Source: Jejuia sp. UBA6058 (GTDB taxonomy: Bacteria; Bacteroidota; Bacteroidia; Flavobacteriales; Flavobacteriaceae). From it: DNA of 21,423 bases. A program made the translations under genes and the position numbers. The stretch spans positions 1,021 to 22,443 of the forward strand of contig DIYI01000002.1 in NCBI GenBank assembly GCA_002428965.1, written 5' to 3'. This document shows positions 8,664 through 16,558 of this stretch, piece by piece (position 1 is the stretch's first letter; each line of letters opens with the position of its first letter). The notes under the pieces are model-generated. The model saw only the letters and a program-made list of their open reading frames with translations, was not told the DNA's origin and did no database searches.

Positions 8664-9595
8664 GCTTTTGGCAAAAACACTTCGGCCATCATACATCGTG
8701 CGCTACCGCCACCACAGGTTTCAATGGTCTCTAAAGAACTAGATAGTATTTTACAATGTTTTCGTATGGTTTGCAACTGTATTTCAGTTAGGCAGTCATA
8801 AGCCGACTGACTCATAATCAAATACCGTTCATCATTTACACCTTTAACCTGAAGCATATTTCCAGCAAACTGGGTTACCTGCTTCTCTGTAATATCAATA
8901 ATTTCCTTACCATCTTGCTTCAAATGTTTTATTACATTTTTGCGTTCCTTTTTATCATCAATACTACTCAAACAAATTACCGCAAAGTTTTCGGCAATTG
9001 CCATCATTACGTTAGTATGATAAATAGGTTTGCGGGCACCATCAACCGTTTGATTAGCTGTAAAAACAATTGGGAAATATTCGAAATCCTCACAAAACTC
9101 AATAAACAAATCCTCATCTGCTCTTGGCGATAATGCACAATAGGCCTTTCTATTTACGCGGTCTAAAATAATGCTACCTGTACCTTCAAGAAAAACACCT
9201 TCCACTTCAGCACCTGTGTAATCAATGATATTATTTATTTTAAAACCTTCTGTTTCCAAAGTTTCTAAAATATCTTCTCTTCGTTCTAATCGCCTGTTTT
9301 CCGCAAACATGGAATACAGACCAACATCACCGTTTGCATGAAAAGACACCCAATTATTAGGAAAAATAGAATCTGGGGTATCTGTTTCAAGTCTATCATT
9401 TACAACAACTACATTTACACCAATACCACGCAGCTTTTCCACATAACTATCAAACTCTTTTTGAGCTTTGGCATTTACAGTTTCAGGTAAAATGCCATCA
9501 AGGGTTTCTTGATAATAATTGTTTACCGCAGTTTGCTCGTTCATCCTAAAGTTAACAGGACGAACCATCAAAATAGTATTAGTTGTTTGCTGCAT
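8660..9595 (-). CDS. ctlX: CtlX-type amidinohydrolase (citrulline utilization hydrolase / DDAH-like)
   Basis: The 311-residue protein belongs to the pentein/guanidine-modifying superfamily, in the arginine deiminase-related group annotated as CtlX. Expected catalytic residues are visible: D75 in DSIFPNNW, E137 in FLEGTGS, H193 in IYHTNVMM and the nucleophile C294 in ETCGGGSARCM near the C-terminus. Members act on ureido or guanidino groups of arginine-like compounds, and CtlX is assigned a role in citrulline use; the substrate here is not proven. It is cytoplasmic, with no signal peptide. A TATTTTTG box lies 13 bp upstream of the ATG. The gene seems to be a single transcription unit, convergent with the histidine kinase. 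An alternative call is dimethylarginine dimethylaminohydrolase-like. Confidence 0.85.
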   Translation of the reverse strand: MQQTTNTILMVRPVNFRMNEQTAVNNYYQETLDGILPETVNAKAQKEFDSYVEKLRGIGVNVVVVNDRLETDTPDSIFPNNWVSFHANGDVGLYSMFAENRRLERREDILETLETEGFKINNIIDYTGAEVEGVFLEGTGSIILDRVNRKAYCALSPRADEDLFIEFCEDFEYFPIVFTANQTVDGARKPIYHTNVMMAIAENFAVICLSSIDDKKERKNVIKHLKQDGKEIIDITEKQVTQFAGNMLQVKGVNDERYLIMSQSAYDCLTEIQLQTIRKHCKILSSSLETIETCGGGSARCMMAEVFLPKA

Positions 9596-9608
9596 TCAAT
9601 GTTTTTTT

Positions 9609-9616
9609 CAAAAATA
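9609..9616 (-). promoter_or_regulatory. Possible -7 box (TATTTTTG) for ctlX
   Basis: On the minus strand TATTTTTG fits TAnnTTTG and lies 13 bp before the ctlX ATG, within the 71-bp gap behind the helicase stop codon. The very short leader is plausible in this phylum. A -33 element is not evident. Confidence 0.4.
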
Positions 9617-9666
9617 GAACTATTTAACAAAAAATATGCTAAACCAATTAATTAGAAATACTAAAG

Positions 9667-12108
9667 TCATTTACTTAACTCATCCACCACCAAACGCAAC
9701 TCCCCATAACTATACTTCTCATCCAATTGATGCTTCAAATCCGATAAGTTTTCAAAAGTCTTCTGCGGAATCAACTCACGTAACTCACTGTAATGATCCT
9801 CAGAAATTAAATCAGTGATCTTAACCTCGCCAGAAGAAATAAAACTCGCCAAATGCCCGATGATTGTATTGATGTTCAATTCCCTAAAATCCGCAATCTC
9901 TTGAACCGACTTCCCCGATTGAAACAATGCCAAAGACTCCTTTTTAGTGTCACCCTTTTTACGCTTCGGTTTTTTAGGCGCATCAAAAATGTCTACTTCC
10001 GCCGATGTCTCAATATCGTTTTCATCACAATACCCACGAATCACCTTCAAAATCTCCGAACCATATTTCTCCACACGGGTTTTCCCCATACCGTTAACCT
10101 GCAATAATTCAGCTTTGTTAGTCGGCAAGCTTTCACACATCTCATAAAGTGCCTTTTGCGTAAAAATCTGAAAATGCACCAAACCTTTTTCCGCAGCAAT
10201 ATCATTTCTCAGAATTCGAAGCTTTTCAAAAAGTTCCACATTACTCGTCCCTTCAACAACAGTCTTTCTAGCCTTTTTAGGTTTCTCCTTTCCTGAAAAA
10301 ACAGACTGCGCCCTAAGCTCCAAAAAACGTTTAGCATCAAAACCGGCCGTCATACCCTTAAAATACAACAACTTCACAGTTAATAAATCTTCAAAAGCAT
10401 CCAAATGTTTGGTAAGCTCACCCCCAACCGTTTTATTATCAGTAGTAAAGGCAAATTTCTGTAAAGGTTCGTAAATCTTAGTTTCAGTTTCGGTTTTAAA
10501 ATAGGCAACGCCCTTTTTAAATCGCTCCTGTATCACAGCATTCTGTTCTGGCAGACCTCCTTCGCTTTCAGAAAGTTGCTTCAATTGCCCATTAAACCCA
10601 TTAGCCACTTTCAAAAAGTTGGTAACACAATCTTTTACAGGTAAAAACACCGACTCCACATCACCCTCAACCACAGTTCTGTTTTTGTAATACACATCAA
10701 TAAACCGATTCAGCGGAAATAAAAACGCATAAAAATCAAAAATCTCCGCAATCAAATCCAGCTGAAATTGCCTTTCCGAAGCCTTTAAAACAACAGCATC
10801 AGGCGCATTCTCCTCCGCACTTTCGTTAAAAGACTGCACACTACCATCGCTAATAATCTGCCCAGAACCAATCTTGCCCTTCAATACCAGTCCCTCCAAA
10901 GATTTACACCTACTCAATGCCACATAAGTTTGCCCATGCGCAAAAGCACCTTGAGCATCAATAATGGCCTTTTCAAAAGTTAAGCCCTGGCTTTTATGTA
11001 TCGTTATACTCCACGCCAACCGTAAAGGCATCTGCGTGTAACTGCCTATTTTCTCTTCAATAATCTCCTTCGTTTCAGCATCTACCGAATAGTTCACATT
11101 TTCCCAAACCTCAGGCGTCACCACAATATTAAAATCATCATCAGGACAATGCACCACCACCTCGTCGGCATCCAATAAAATCACTTTCCCAATCTTTCCG
11201 TTAAAATAACGTTTCGCGGGGTCGCTATCATTTTTTACAAACATTACCTGCGCACCAACCTTCAACTCTAAGCTTGCATCATTCGGATACATATACTCAG
11301 GAAACTTCCCGTCAACTTCAGCATGATACGTACGCGGTTTCGTCGTCAACTTCCCCAACTCTCCCCTATTTACCGCATCGGCCTTACTGTTATGGGTAGT
11401 TAAGGAAATATAGCCGGCATCAGGCTCAGGCGTAAAATCAGGAATATACCGTTTGTTCAACGCCGCAGCAGCACGTTCAGTCAAGGCATTATTCCGTATT
11501 TCATTCAGAATTTCAATAAACTTCGGGTTCTCCTGTCGGTAAATATGCTTCAGCTCAATAGTAATCGCGTTACATGCCGCAAACGCCCTACTACTAAAAA
11601 AGAACCCATTAGCATACACATGCCTCAACACATCCCACTCCTGCCCTTTAATCACGGGCGCCAACTGTTGCAAATCGCCAATCATAAGCACCTGCACGCC
11701 ACCAAACACCTTATTTCGGTTCCTAAAACGGCGCAAGGTACGATCAATCCCATCTAGCAAATCCGCCCGCACCATACTTATCTCATCAATCACCAAAAGG
11801 TCCATCGATTTAATAATATTAATCTTCGTTTTGCTAAACTTTCGGTTAAACCCCTTGCCCGCATTCAAATCCGTATCCGGCAAAATCGGACCAAAAGGCA
11901 TCTGAAAAAACGAATGTATCGTCACCCCCTTCGCATTAATCGCCGCCACACCCGTAGGCGCCACCACCACAAGGCGTTTTAAACCATGCATCTTCAAACG
12001 GTGCAAAAACGTCGTCTTCCCCGTTCCCGCCTTACCCGTCAAAAAAATCGATCGGTTCGTATTATTCACAAACGCCCACGCCAGTTCCAGTTCGGTATTT
12101 TCAGCCAT
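9667..12108 (-). CDS. Pif1-like helicase with HRDC and RecQ-type HTH C-terminus
   Basis: This 813-residue superfamily 1B helicase carries Walker A GKAGTGKT at 25-32, Walker B VIDEIS at 106-111, GDLQQLAPV (motif III) at 144-152, WSITIHKSQGLTF (motif V) at 366-378 and HGQTYVALSRC (motif VI) at 391-401. This is the Pif1/RecD2-like arrangement, implying a 5'-3' DNA unwinding enzyme for repair or replication. Residues about 623-696 form an HRDC domain, and about 722-811 resemble the helix-turn-helix domain (HTH_40) found at the end of RecQ proteins, which is unusual on a Pif1 core. The DNA is clearly richer in G+C than the island to its right, consistent with a resident gene. A TATCTTCA box (12132-12139), one mismatch from the consensus pattern, lies upstream of the ATG. 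Confidence 0.93.
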   Translation of the reverse strand: MAENTELELAWAFVNNTNRSIFLTGKAGTGKTTFLHRLKMHGLKRLVVVAPTGVAAINAKGVTIHSFFQMPFGPILPDTDLNAGKGFNRKFSKTKINIIKSMDLLVIDEISMVRADLLDGIDRTLRRFRNRNKVFGGVQVLMIGDLQQLAPVIKGQEWDVLRHVYANGFFFSSRAFAACNAITIELKHIYRQENPKFIEILNEIRNNALTERAAAALNKRYIPDFTPEPDAGYISLTTHNSKADAVNRGELGKLTTKPRTYHAEVDGKFPEYMYPNDASLELKVGAQVMFVKNDSDPAKRYFNGKIGKVILLDADEVVVHCPDDDFNIVVTPEVWENVNYSVDAETKEIIEEKIGSYTQMPLRLAWSITIHKSQGLTFEKAIIDAQGAFAHGQTYVALSRCKSLEGLVLKGKIGSGQIISDGSVQSFNESAEENAPDAVVLKASERQFQLDLIAEIFDFYAFLFPLNRFIDVYYKNRTVVEGDVESVFLPVKDCVTNFLKVANGFNGQLKQLSESEGGLPEQNAVIQERFKKGVAYFKTETETKIYEPLQKFAFTTDNKTVGGELTKHLDAFEDLLTVKLLYFKGMTAGFDAKRFLELRAQSVFSGKEKPKKARKTVVEGTSNVELFEKLRILRNDIAAEKGLVHFQIFTQKALYEMCESLPTNKAELLQVNGMGKTRVEKYGSEILKVIRGYCDENDIETSAEVDIFDAPKKPKRKKGDTKKESLALFQSGKSVQEIADFRELNINTIIGHLASFISSGEVKITDLISEDHYSELRELIPQKTFENLSDLKHQLDEKYSYGELRLVVDELSK

Positions 12109-12158
12109 TTAAAAGCATAAATTTTAGAGTTTGAAGATAGCAATTCATATCATGTTTT

Positions 12159-12348
12159 GGGCGGGTTTTTACTAGAAAAAAGTAAAAACCGCGCTATCCG
12201 CTATATCTTTTTATGGCGTCATTGCGAGGAAGCGCAGCAACGTGGCAATCTCCCCAAAATAAGCACCAAAACAAACTTAAGTACTTCCAAAAGCCATAAA
12301 AAGGATGCCGCTACTATCGCTCCCGCAGGGGGTGTTTGCTAAAGCCAG
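12159..12348. repeat. Dispersed palindromic repeat element, copy A
   Basis: This Bacteroidota-type dispersed element has two nested inverted repeats. GGTTTTTACT (12164-12173) pairs with AGTAAAAACC (12181-12190). ATCTTTTTATGGC (12205-12217) pairs with GCCATAAAAAGGAT (12293-12306) with one bulge. The segments CGCGCTATCCGCT and CCGCTACTATCGCTCCCGCAGGGGG are the left and right ends of an element I have met in other Bacteroidota genomes; I know no formal name. A second repeat type (12218-12252) sits in its loop. A 61-codon frame at 12157-12342 is only this repeat read as protein. Confidence 0.6.
12218..12252. repeat. TCATTGCGAGG-type dispersed repeat
   Basis: GTCATTGCGAGGAAG through CGTGGCAATCTC belongs to a widespread bacterial intergenic repeat (the 'TCATTGCGAGGAGG...GCAATCTC' kind). 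Terminal ATTGC (12221-12225) and GCAAT (12245-12249) can pair. A degraded relative, CGTCGTTGCGAAGAATCCC, lies at 12381-12399. Confidence 0.6.
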
Positions 12349-12410
12349 TATCAAACTGAAACACATTTTGTATTTGCCCACGTCGTTGCGAAGAATCCCA
12401 TAACCGAACT

Positions 12411-12555
12411 AACTTCAATACTCCCAAAACCATAAAAAAGGATAGAGCTTGTCCTGAGCATTACTGAAGTAAAAGTATACTTTTATAGAAAGTGTCTCGT
12501 GGAACAAGTCGAAGGGCTACTATCGCTCCCACGCGTGTCCGCTTGAGCCAGTTTT
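12411..12555. repeat. Partial second copy (B) of the element, interrupted
   Basis: The right half of copy A (12273-12348) is repeated: AACTTCAATACTCCCAAAA then CCATAAAAAAGGAT match AACTTAAGTACTTCCAAAA then CCATAAAAAGGAT. After an intervening block (about 12445-12514) GGCTACTATCGCTCCC resumes and ends in GAGCCAGTTTT, matching AAGCCAGTAT. The left half is missing. Confidence 0.5.
12445..12514. repeat. CTTGTCCTGAG-type repeat inserted in copy B
   Basis: GAGCTTGTCCTGAGC and the reverse-oriented CTCGTGGAACAAGTCGAAG bound an insertion of about 70 bp that copy A lacks. These ends belong to the common 'GAGCTTGTCCTGAGC...GTCGAAGGG' repeat type. The centre holds a perfect 16-bp palindrome, TAAAAGTATACTTTTA (12470-12485). 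Confidence 0.5.
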
Positions 12556-12633
12556 CTAAAAGCTAGAAATTACAAATTGTTTTATTCCTCTCAATTTCTA
12601 AATCATCTAGAACTTTATAAGGCTGAATTAAAG

Positions 12634-13512
12634 TCAAATTTTATCTTTTTGAGATATAGCATTTTCTTTTTCTTCAATTTTAGTAGCTAAGAATTTCTTT
12701 AATTCAATCATATTTTCCCCATAATGAGCTTCTCTATGACAATTTGGACAAATAGCAGCTACGTTTAAAGGATGATCTGGGCCATCATCAGACAAACTAA
12801 AAATATGATGAACTTCTAAAAAAGGAAAGCCTTTAGAATTAAGAAAAGGTGCATTTTTATCACAATTTTCGCATATACCTTCTGCTCTTAGCAATGCATA
12901 ATTTTTTATCTGTGCGGAACGTTTATAATATTCTTTGTCAATTATTTTATTAATCTTCAAAGAATACTTTTTAGTATTATTTATTACTTTTCTTCTTAGA
13001 GTATATAATTCAGATGGCTCAAGTGCTAGATTTTGAAAAATATCATTTTCAGGTAACCTTTTAATTGGCTTTATAGTTGAGGGTTTTAAAACATATTTTA
13101 CTAATTTGTCCCCTTTACGTTTACCTTCTTTCTGAATTTCAAGCCTCCAAGAGTCTACTTCGAAAATCCCTTCATATCTATATAACTTTTTGTGATTACC
13201 TCTTTTTCGAACTTCCTCAGCATTTGGCTCTTTTGATGAAAATAAGAGAATTATTTTTTCTTGTTTGGTTAAAAGTGAATTAGCAAAACTATGAGGATTT
13301 TGATCTCCTTTTTCACCTTGGCCTGTATAAATCCATCTTCCATCTTCCTGAATAGAGTCACTGTAACCTACTCTTTTAGTATGTCTCCCACCAGTAGTAA
13401 CTATTATTGTGTCAGAGCCATTTTTATTCCAAATAATACCTGACTGTGGTTGTTTACTACCGATAAAATTTAAAAGGTCAATTCGTTTATATAATTTATT
13501 GTTTTCAAACAT
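12634..13512 (-). CDS. HNH endonuclease with N-terminal SRA-like domain
   Basis: This 292-residue nuclease is the last gene of the island operon and the likely cutting enzyme. Residues about 7-145 resemble the SRA-like domain of ScoMcrA-type modification-dependent nucleases: VGYSDSIQEDGRWIYTGQGE then KGDQ, N78 and LLF, followed by YEGIFEV at 113-119. SRA-type domains read modified cytosine. The C-terminal HNH fold has zinc-binding C214/C217 and C255/C258, the catalytic pair in EVHH (H235, H236), N250 and the closing H259 and H263 in CPNCHREAH. Its ATG is 7 bp behind the receiver gene stop, so co-translation is likely. Domain assignment of the N-terminus is by pattern recognition and needs a profile search; the HNH call is firm. 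It could act as the restriction partner of the methyltransferase or as a modification-dependent enzyme. Confidence 0.88.
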   Translation of the reverse strand: MFENNKLYKRIDLLNFIGSKQPQSGIIWNKNGSDTIIVTTGGRHTKRVGYSDSIQEDGRWIYTGQGEKGDQNPHSFANSLLTKQEKIILLFSSKEPNAEEVRKRGNHKKLYRYEGIFEVDSWRLEIQKEGKRKGDKLVKYVLKPSTIKPIKRLPENDIFQNLALEPSELYTLRRKVINNTKKYSLKINKIIDKEYYKRSAQIKNYALLRAEGICENCDKNAPFLNSKGFPFLEVHHIFSLSDDGPDHPLNVAAICPNCHREAHYGENMIELKKFLATKIEEKENAISQKDKI

Positions 13513-13519
13513 TAATAAA

Positions 13520-13927
13520 TTAATCTTCTAATACTAGCATTATCCTTTCTTCCAAGTCATTTTGATGTGCATAATAAATACCCGTTGTATCATCGATAGT
13601 GCTTTCAAGAATTTTCTTTAATTCGATTTCATTTTTTGCAAAAGAATAAAATATAATAGGTACGCTTTTATTTGCTTCATAACCTCTAATCAGCTTTATA
13701 ACCTCATTCCCATTAACACCCCCAGGTAAATTATAATCTACACATGCTAAATCCATTGAAATTGAACTAATATCCATATGAGGATCATCTTCTAACTCCT
13801 TAAGACTAGAATAAGGACTTGGCATAATATTGTATCCCCTTTCATCCTTATCTTCACTGAAGTGATCAACAATTCCTTGAACTATTTTTGGATCATCTTC
13901 AACAATTAGTAAACTATATAAATTCAT
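13520..13927 (-). CDS. Stand-alone receiver (response regulator) protein
   Basis: The 135-residue protein is a single CheY-like receiver domain with no output domain. The acidic pair is D11/D12 in LLIVEDDPKIV, the phospho-accepting Asp is D64 in CVDYNLPGG, and the switch Ser is S95 in IIFYSFAKN. The usual conserved Lys before beta-5's Pro is absent: the segment reads GIYYAHQND (116-124). This suggests altered phosphorylation chemistry or an atypical receiver. It begins 3 bp after the stop of the dual-GHKL gene, and its partner kinase is almost certainly the C-terminal half of that protein. Lacking a DNA-binding output domain, it probably acts by protein contact, for example on the HNH nuclease or on the ATPase itself. 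No shape of output is shown by the sequence. Confidence 0.88.
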   Translation of the reverse strand: MNLYSLLIVEDDPKIVQGIVDHFSEDKDERGYNIMPSPYSSLKELEDDPHMDISSISMDLACVDYNLPGGVNGNEVIKLIRGYEANKSVPIIFYSFAKNEIELKKILESTIDDTTGIYYAHQNDLEERIMLVLED

Positions 13928-13930
13928 GTG

Positions 13931-16558
13931 TTATCTTTTTAGTGTTATAATAAACTCTGTGTAATCGGTATTATCTTGGTTAAATGCAATAGTACCACCT
14001 ATTTCATTCAGTATATTTTGTAAATGATAAAGACCAATTCCAGAACCTGATGTTGTTGTAAAACCTAATTCAAAAATTCGTTTATGATTTTTAGGATCAA
14101 TACCATTACCATCATCCAAAAATCTTATGATTAATAAATCATTTTTAACTTTTAAATAAATTTTTATATTACTTGCTTTTGCTCTTCTTGAATTGCTTAT
14201 TAAATTATCAATAATTATATTCAATTCTATTGGTTTCACTTCTTTGACGAACTTTGATTCTCTATTATATTGAATTTCAATTCTAGGCGATTGAGATCCA
14301 ACTAAACCAAGAATATTATTTATGTATTCAACAATATATTCTATTAAATCAATCTCAATAGTTGAAGTGAATAATTTGAAATTAGCCTTTGAGGCAAACT
14401 TAGATATTGTTAAAATTTTTCGATTTTCTAACAATATATAATCCAAAGAGTTAAGAAGCAGTTTTTTATCTATTGCACTCCCCTTTCTTAGCTTTTTAAG
14501 ATATAACCTTAACTCACTGTCTATATTTTTTGAACCTAGCCCAATATGATGCAAGAAGCTCACAACTTCATCAAACTCAGTTGAGCGGACTGATTTCAAA
14601 AAAAGATTTTCTGATTGTATCTTTTTCTTTTCCTCTTCTGCAGAAGCAGCCTTTTCTTCTGCTGCTGCTGCTTTCTCCTCTGCCTCAGCTGCCGCTTTTT
14701 CTGCTGCTTTTCTTTTTTTAACCTCGTTTTGGTATTTTTTCTCGTCTTTATCAATAATTGAAAGACTCCTTTTGTCACCAGCTTTTATGGCAATTGCCCT
14801 TAATTTATCAAATAATGGTAAATTCTCCTCTTCAATATTTTCATTTATATAATCAATCAAATTATTTGAATAATCAATTAATTTAATGTCTTTTGACCCT
14901 GATATTTTTTCTACAAAGTTTAAAACTTGCTCTTTTGCCTCAGAATCTAAAGTTTCATCATCGTCACCTGTACGCCTTTTGATTTTCCATAAAATTGGGC
15001 TAACAAAACTTTCCAACTTTTTTAATGTCTCCATGAAAAAAGAATTCAATTCATTTACACCTGGACTATCTTCAAGACCTCCATCTCTACTAGTTGTCTC
15101 TTTGAAATATTCAGATTTTTGTGCAATTGAAACTTGACCTATAAGTTCTCTAGTTCCAAGAAAACGTGCATATCCTTGAGCTTTTCTTTGGTTAATATCA
15201 AATGGGTCATTATTAGGTTCGCCATATGGCAAAACTCTAAATCCGTTGTTAAAAAGAAATATTGAACCAAAATCCGCAGCTGTCATTCCCATTAATCTTG
15301 TAAAGTTCCCTTTTGCTCTTTTATTAAGATAAAAAAGTTGGATACTAGATTCGGATGGGATATATTTAAATGGATTGGGTTCTAAAATATTGTAAATAAG
15401 ATCCCCTCTATCTACTAATTGAGTTTCAATAGATGTTTCATCTTTAGATATAGATACCTTTATTTGGGTTGTAGCAATATTTAATGCTTCAAACACGAAG
15501 TTTTTTACTTCACCATTGACAATTTTTGTTTGGTCAAAATCGCTACTTTTTTTAATTTCATTATCCTTTTTTATTTCAGATTCGTCTATAATTTCAATAC
15601 TGAAATCATTTTGCATACTAAAAGGATTAATTAATTTGCTTAATGATCTCTTTAAATTGATAATCTTTTTTCTAGGCCATATGTTTCTAAGATTTGAAAT
15701 TTCAAGTATTAATCCATTATTAAACCCAGAATAAGAAGTGGACTTTGAATCTTTATAATCAATTTCAATTTCAGAAAATTCATTTAGTGCGTTTACCTCG
15801 TACTTATCCCAATCAAAATTTAAATTCCAATATATTGAATCATTAATTTTTCTGGTTGTCATACTTAACTTAGAACCTAATCTGTCACAACCTAATCTTC
15901 CTATGCCTTTTTCTCCAGCATAACTTCTATTTGGGTTTATTCTATCTCTAAATGATTTATTTTTGTCTTCTATAAATTCAATATCTTCAGTTCCTTCATG
16001 CTTCGCTGAATAAGCAATAAATAACCACTTATCAATAATATCTCTTCTATTCATTCCTTTACCATCATCCCAGATAATAATCTTATCTTTTTCGAAAATT
16101 ATCTTGACTTTTTTGGCATGGGCATCAAATGAATTTTTTACTAGTTCGAAAACAGCAACAAAATCATCTGTTATTAAATTTCTACCTAAAATATTTTTTA
16201 ATTGAGAGCTAATTCTAAACTTAAACTCATCAAAATCCTCTTTCTTATTATCTATTTCTTTAGGACTATTTGTATCTAGTTCTTTTTCATTCCAAATTGT
16301 TTTTATTAGCTTGTTATAATTAGCTCTCCCAACTTTACCAGTATCTACAATTTTAAATCCTAAAAGTTGATTTTCTACTGATCTTACATCTCTCTTCAAC
16401 TCACCTGCTAACTCATGAATTTGAGGATTTCTTTCATGAATTCCTTTTCCACCTAACTTAATATATAAGTCATAAACTTTTTCTAGTTCCTCCCTTATAT
16501 ATGGAATTCCAGTTTTTTCTGTTTTATTTCCTCCTTTGGTTCTTTTGTACCTAGCCAT
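13931..16558 (-). CDS. Dual-GHKL protein: MutL/MORC-like ATPase fused to histidine-kinase-like module
   Basis: The ATG at 16558 gives 875 residues and overlaps the methyltransferase stop by 8 bp; a TTG at 16564 would add two residues. Residues 1 to about 95 resemble a small domain found at the N-terminus of many HNH restriction enzymes (NPQIHELAGELKRDVRSVEN, then GF and VD). The first GHKL ATPase spans about 115-300: E138, N142 in ELVKNSFDA, DDGKGM at 164-169, GEKGIGRLG at 215-223, in the MutL/Hsp90/MORC style, with a following S5-like region to about 500. A Lys/Glu/Ala coiled coil covers about 605-655. A helical region with HH at 670-671 leads into a second GHKL domain: N785/N789, DDGNGI at 815-820 and GSGIGL at 838-843, histidine-kinase style. 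There is no membrane segment. It probably couples DNA-state sensing to phosphotransfer to the adjacent receiver. Confidence 0.88.
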   Translation of the reverse strand: MARYKRTKGGNKTEKTGIPYIREELEKVYDLYIKLGGKGIHERNPQIHELAGELKRDVRSVENQLLGFKIVDTGKVGRANYNKLIKTIWNEKELDTNSPKEIDNKKEDFDEFKFRISSQLKNILGRNLITDDFVAVFELVKNSFDAHAKKVKIIFEKDKIIIWDDGKGMNRRDIIDKWLFIAYSAKHEGTEDIEFIEDKNKSFRDRINPNRSYAGEKGIGRLGCDRLGSKLSMTTRKINDSIYWNLNFDWDKYEVNALNEFSEIEIDYKDSKSTSYSGFNNGLILEISNLRNIWPRKKIINLKRSLSKLINPFSMQNDFSIEIIDESEIKKDNEIKKSSDFDQTKIVNGEVKNFVFEALNIATTQIKVSISKDETSIETQLVDRGDLIYNILEPNPFKYIPSESSIQLFYLNKRAKGNFTRLMGMTAADFGSIFLFNNGFRVLPYGEPNNDPFDINQRKAQGYARFLGTRELIGQVSIAQKSEYFKETTSRDGGLEDSPGVNELNSFFMETLKKLESFVSPILWKIKRRTGDDDETLDSEAKEQVLNFVEKISGSKDIKLIDYSNNLIDYINENIEEENLPLFDKLRAIAIKAGDKRSLSIIDKDEKKYQNEVKKRKAAEKAAAEAEEKAAAAEEKAASAEEEKKKIQSENLFLKSVRSTEFDEVVSFLHHIGLGSKNIDSELRLYLKKLRKGSAIDKKLLLNSLDYILLENRKILTISKFASKANFKLFTSTIEIDLIEYIVEYINNILGLVGSQSPRIEIQYNRESKFVKEVKPIELNIIIDNLISNSRRAKASNIKIYLKVKNDLLIIRFLDDGNGIDPKNHKRIFELGFTTTSGSGIGLYHLQNILNEIGGTIAFNQDNTDYTEFIITLKR

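Noticed and set aside
8640..8680. Bidirectional terminator between the kinase and ctlX
   Set aside because: The sequence around the 4-bp stop overlap gives only short weak pairings and no good stem with a T-tract in either direction.
8660..9595. Functional link of the CtlX-type gene with argS through arginine metabolism
   Set aside because: The genes are separated by the kinase gene and have separate promoters; proximity alone is not evidence.
12157..12342. 61-codon open frame on the plus strand
   Set aside because: It is the dispersed repeat translated (the TCATTGCGAGG unit gives a WRHCEEAQQRGN-like string seen in many false ORFs); no independent coding signal.
12159..12555. CRISPR array
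   Set aside because: Repeats are few, unequal in spacing and palindromic/dispersed in kind, with no regular spacers and no cas genes.
14530..14778. Short frames rich in Leu/Phe or Lys/Gln/Arg on both strands inside the dual-GHKL gene
   Set aside because: They are other frames of the Lys/Glu/Ala coiled-coil coding region, which has low codon complexity.
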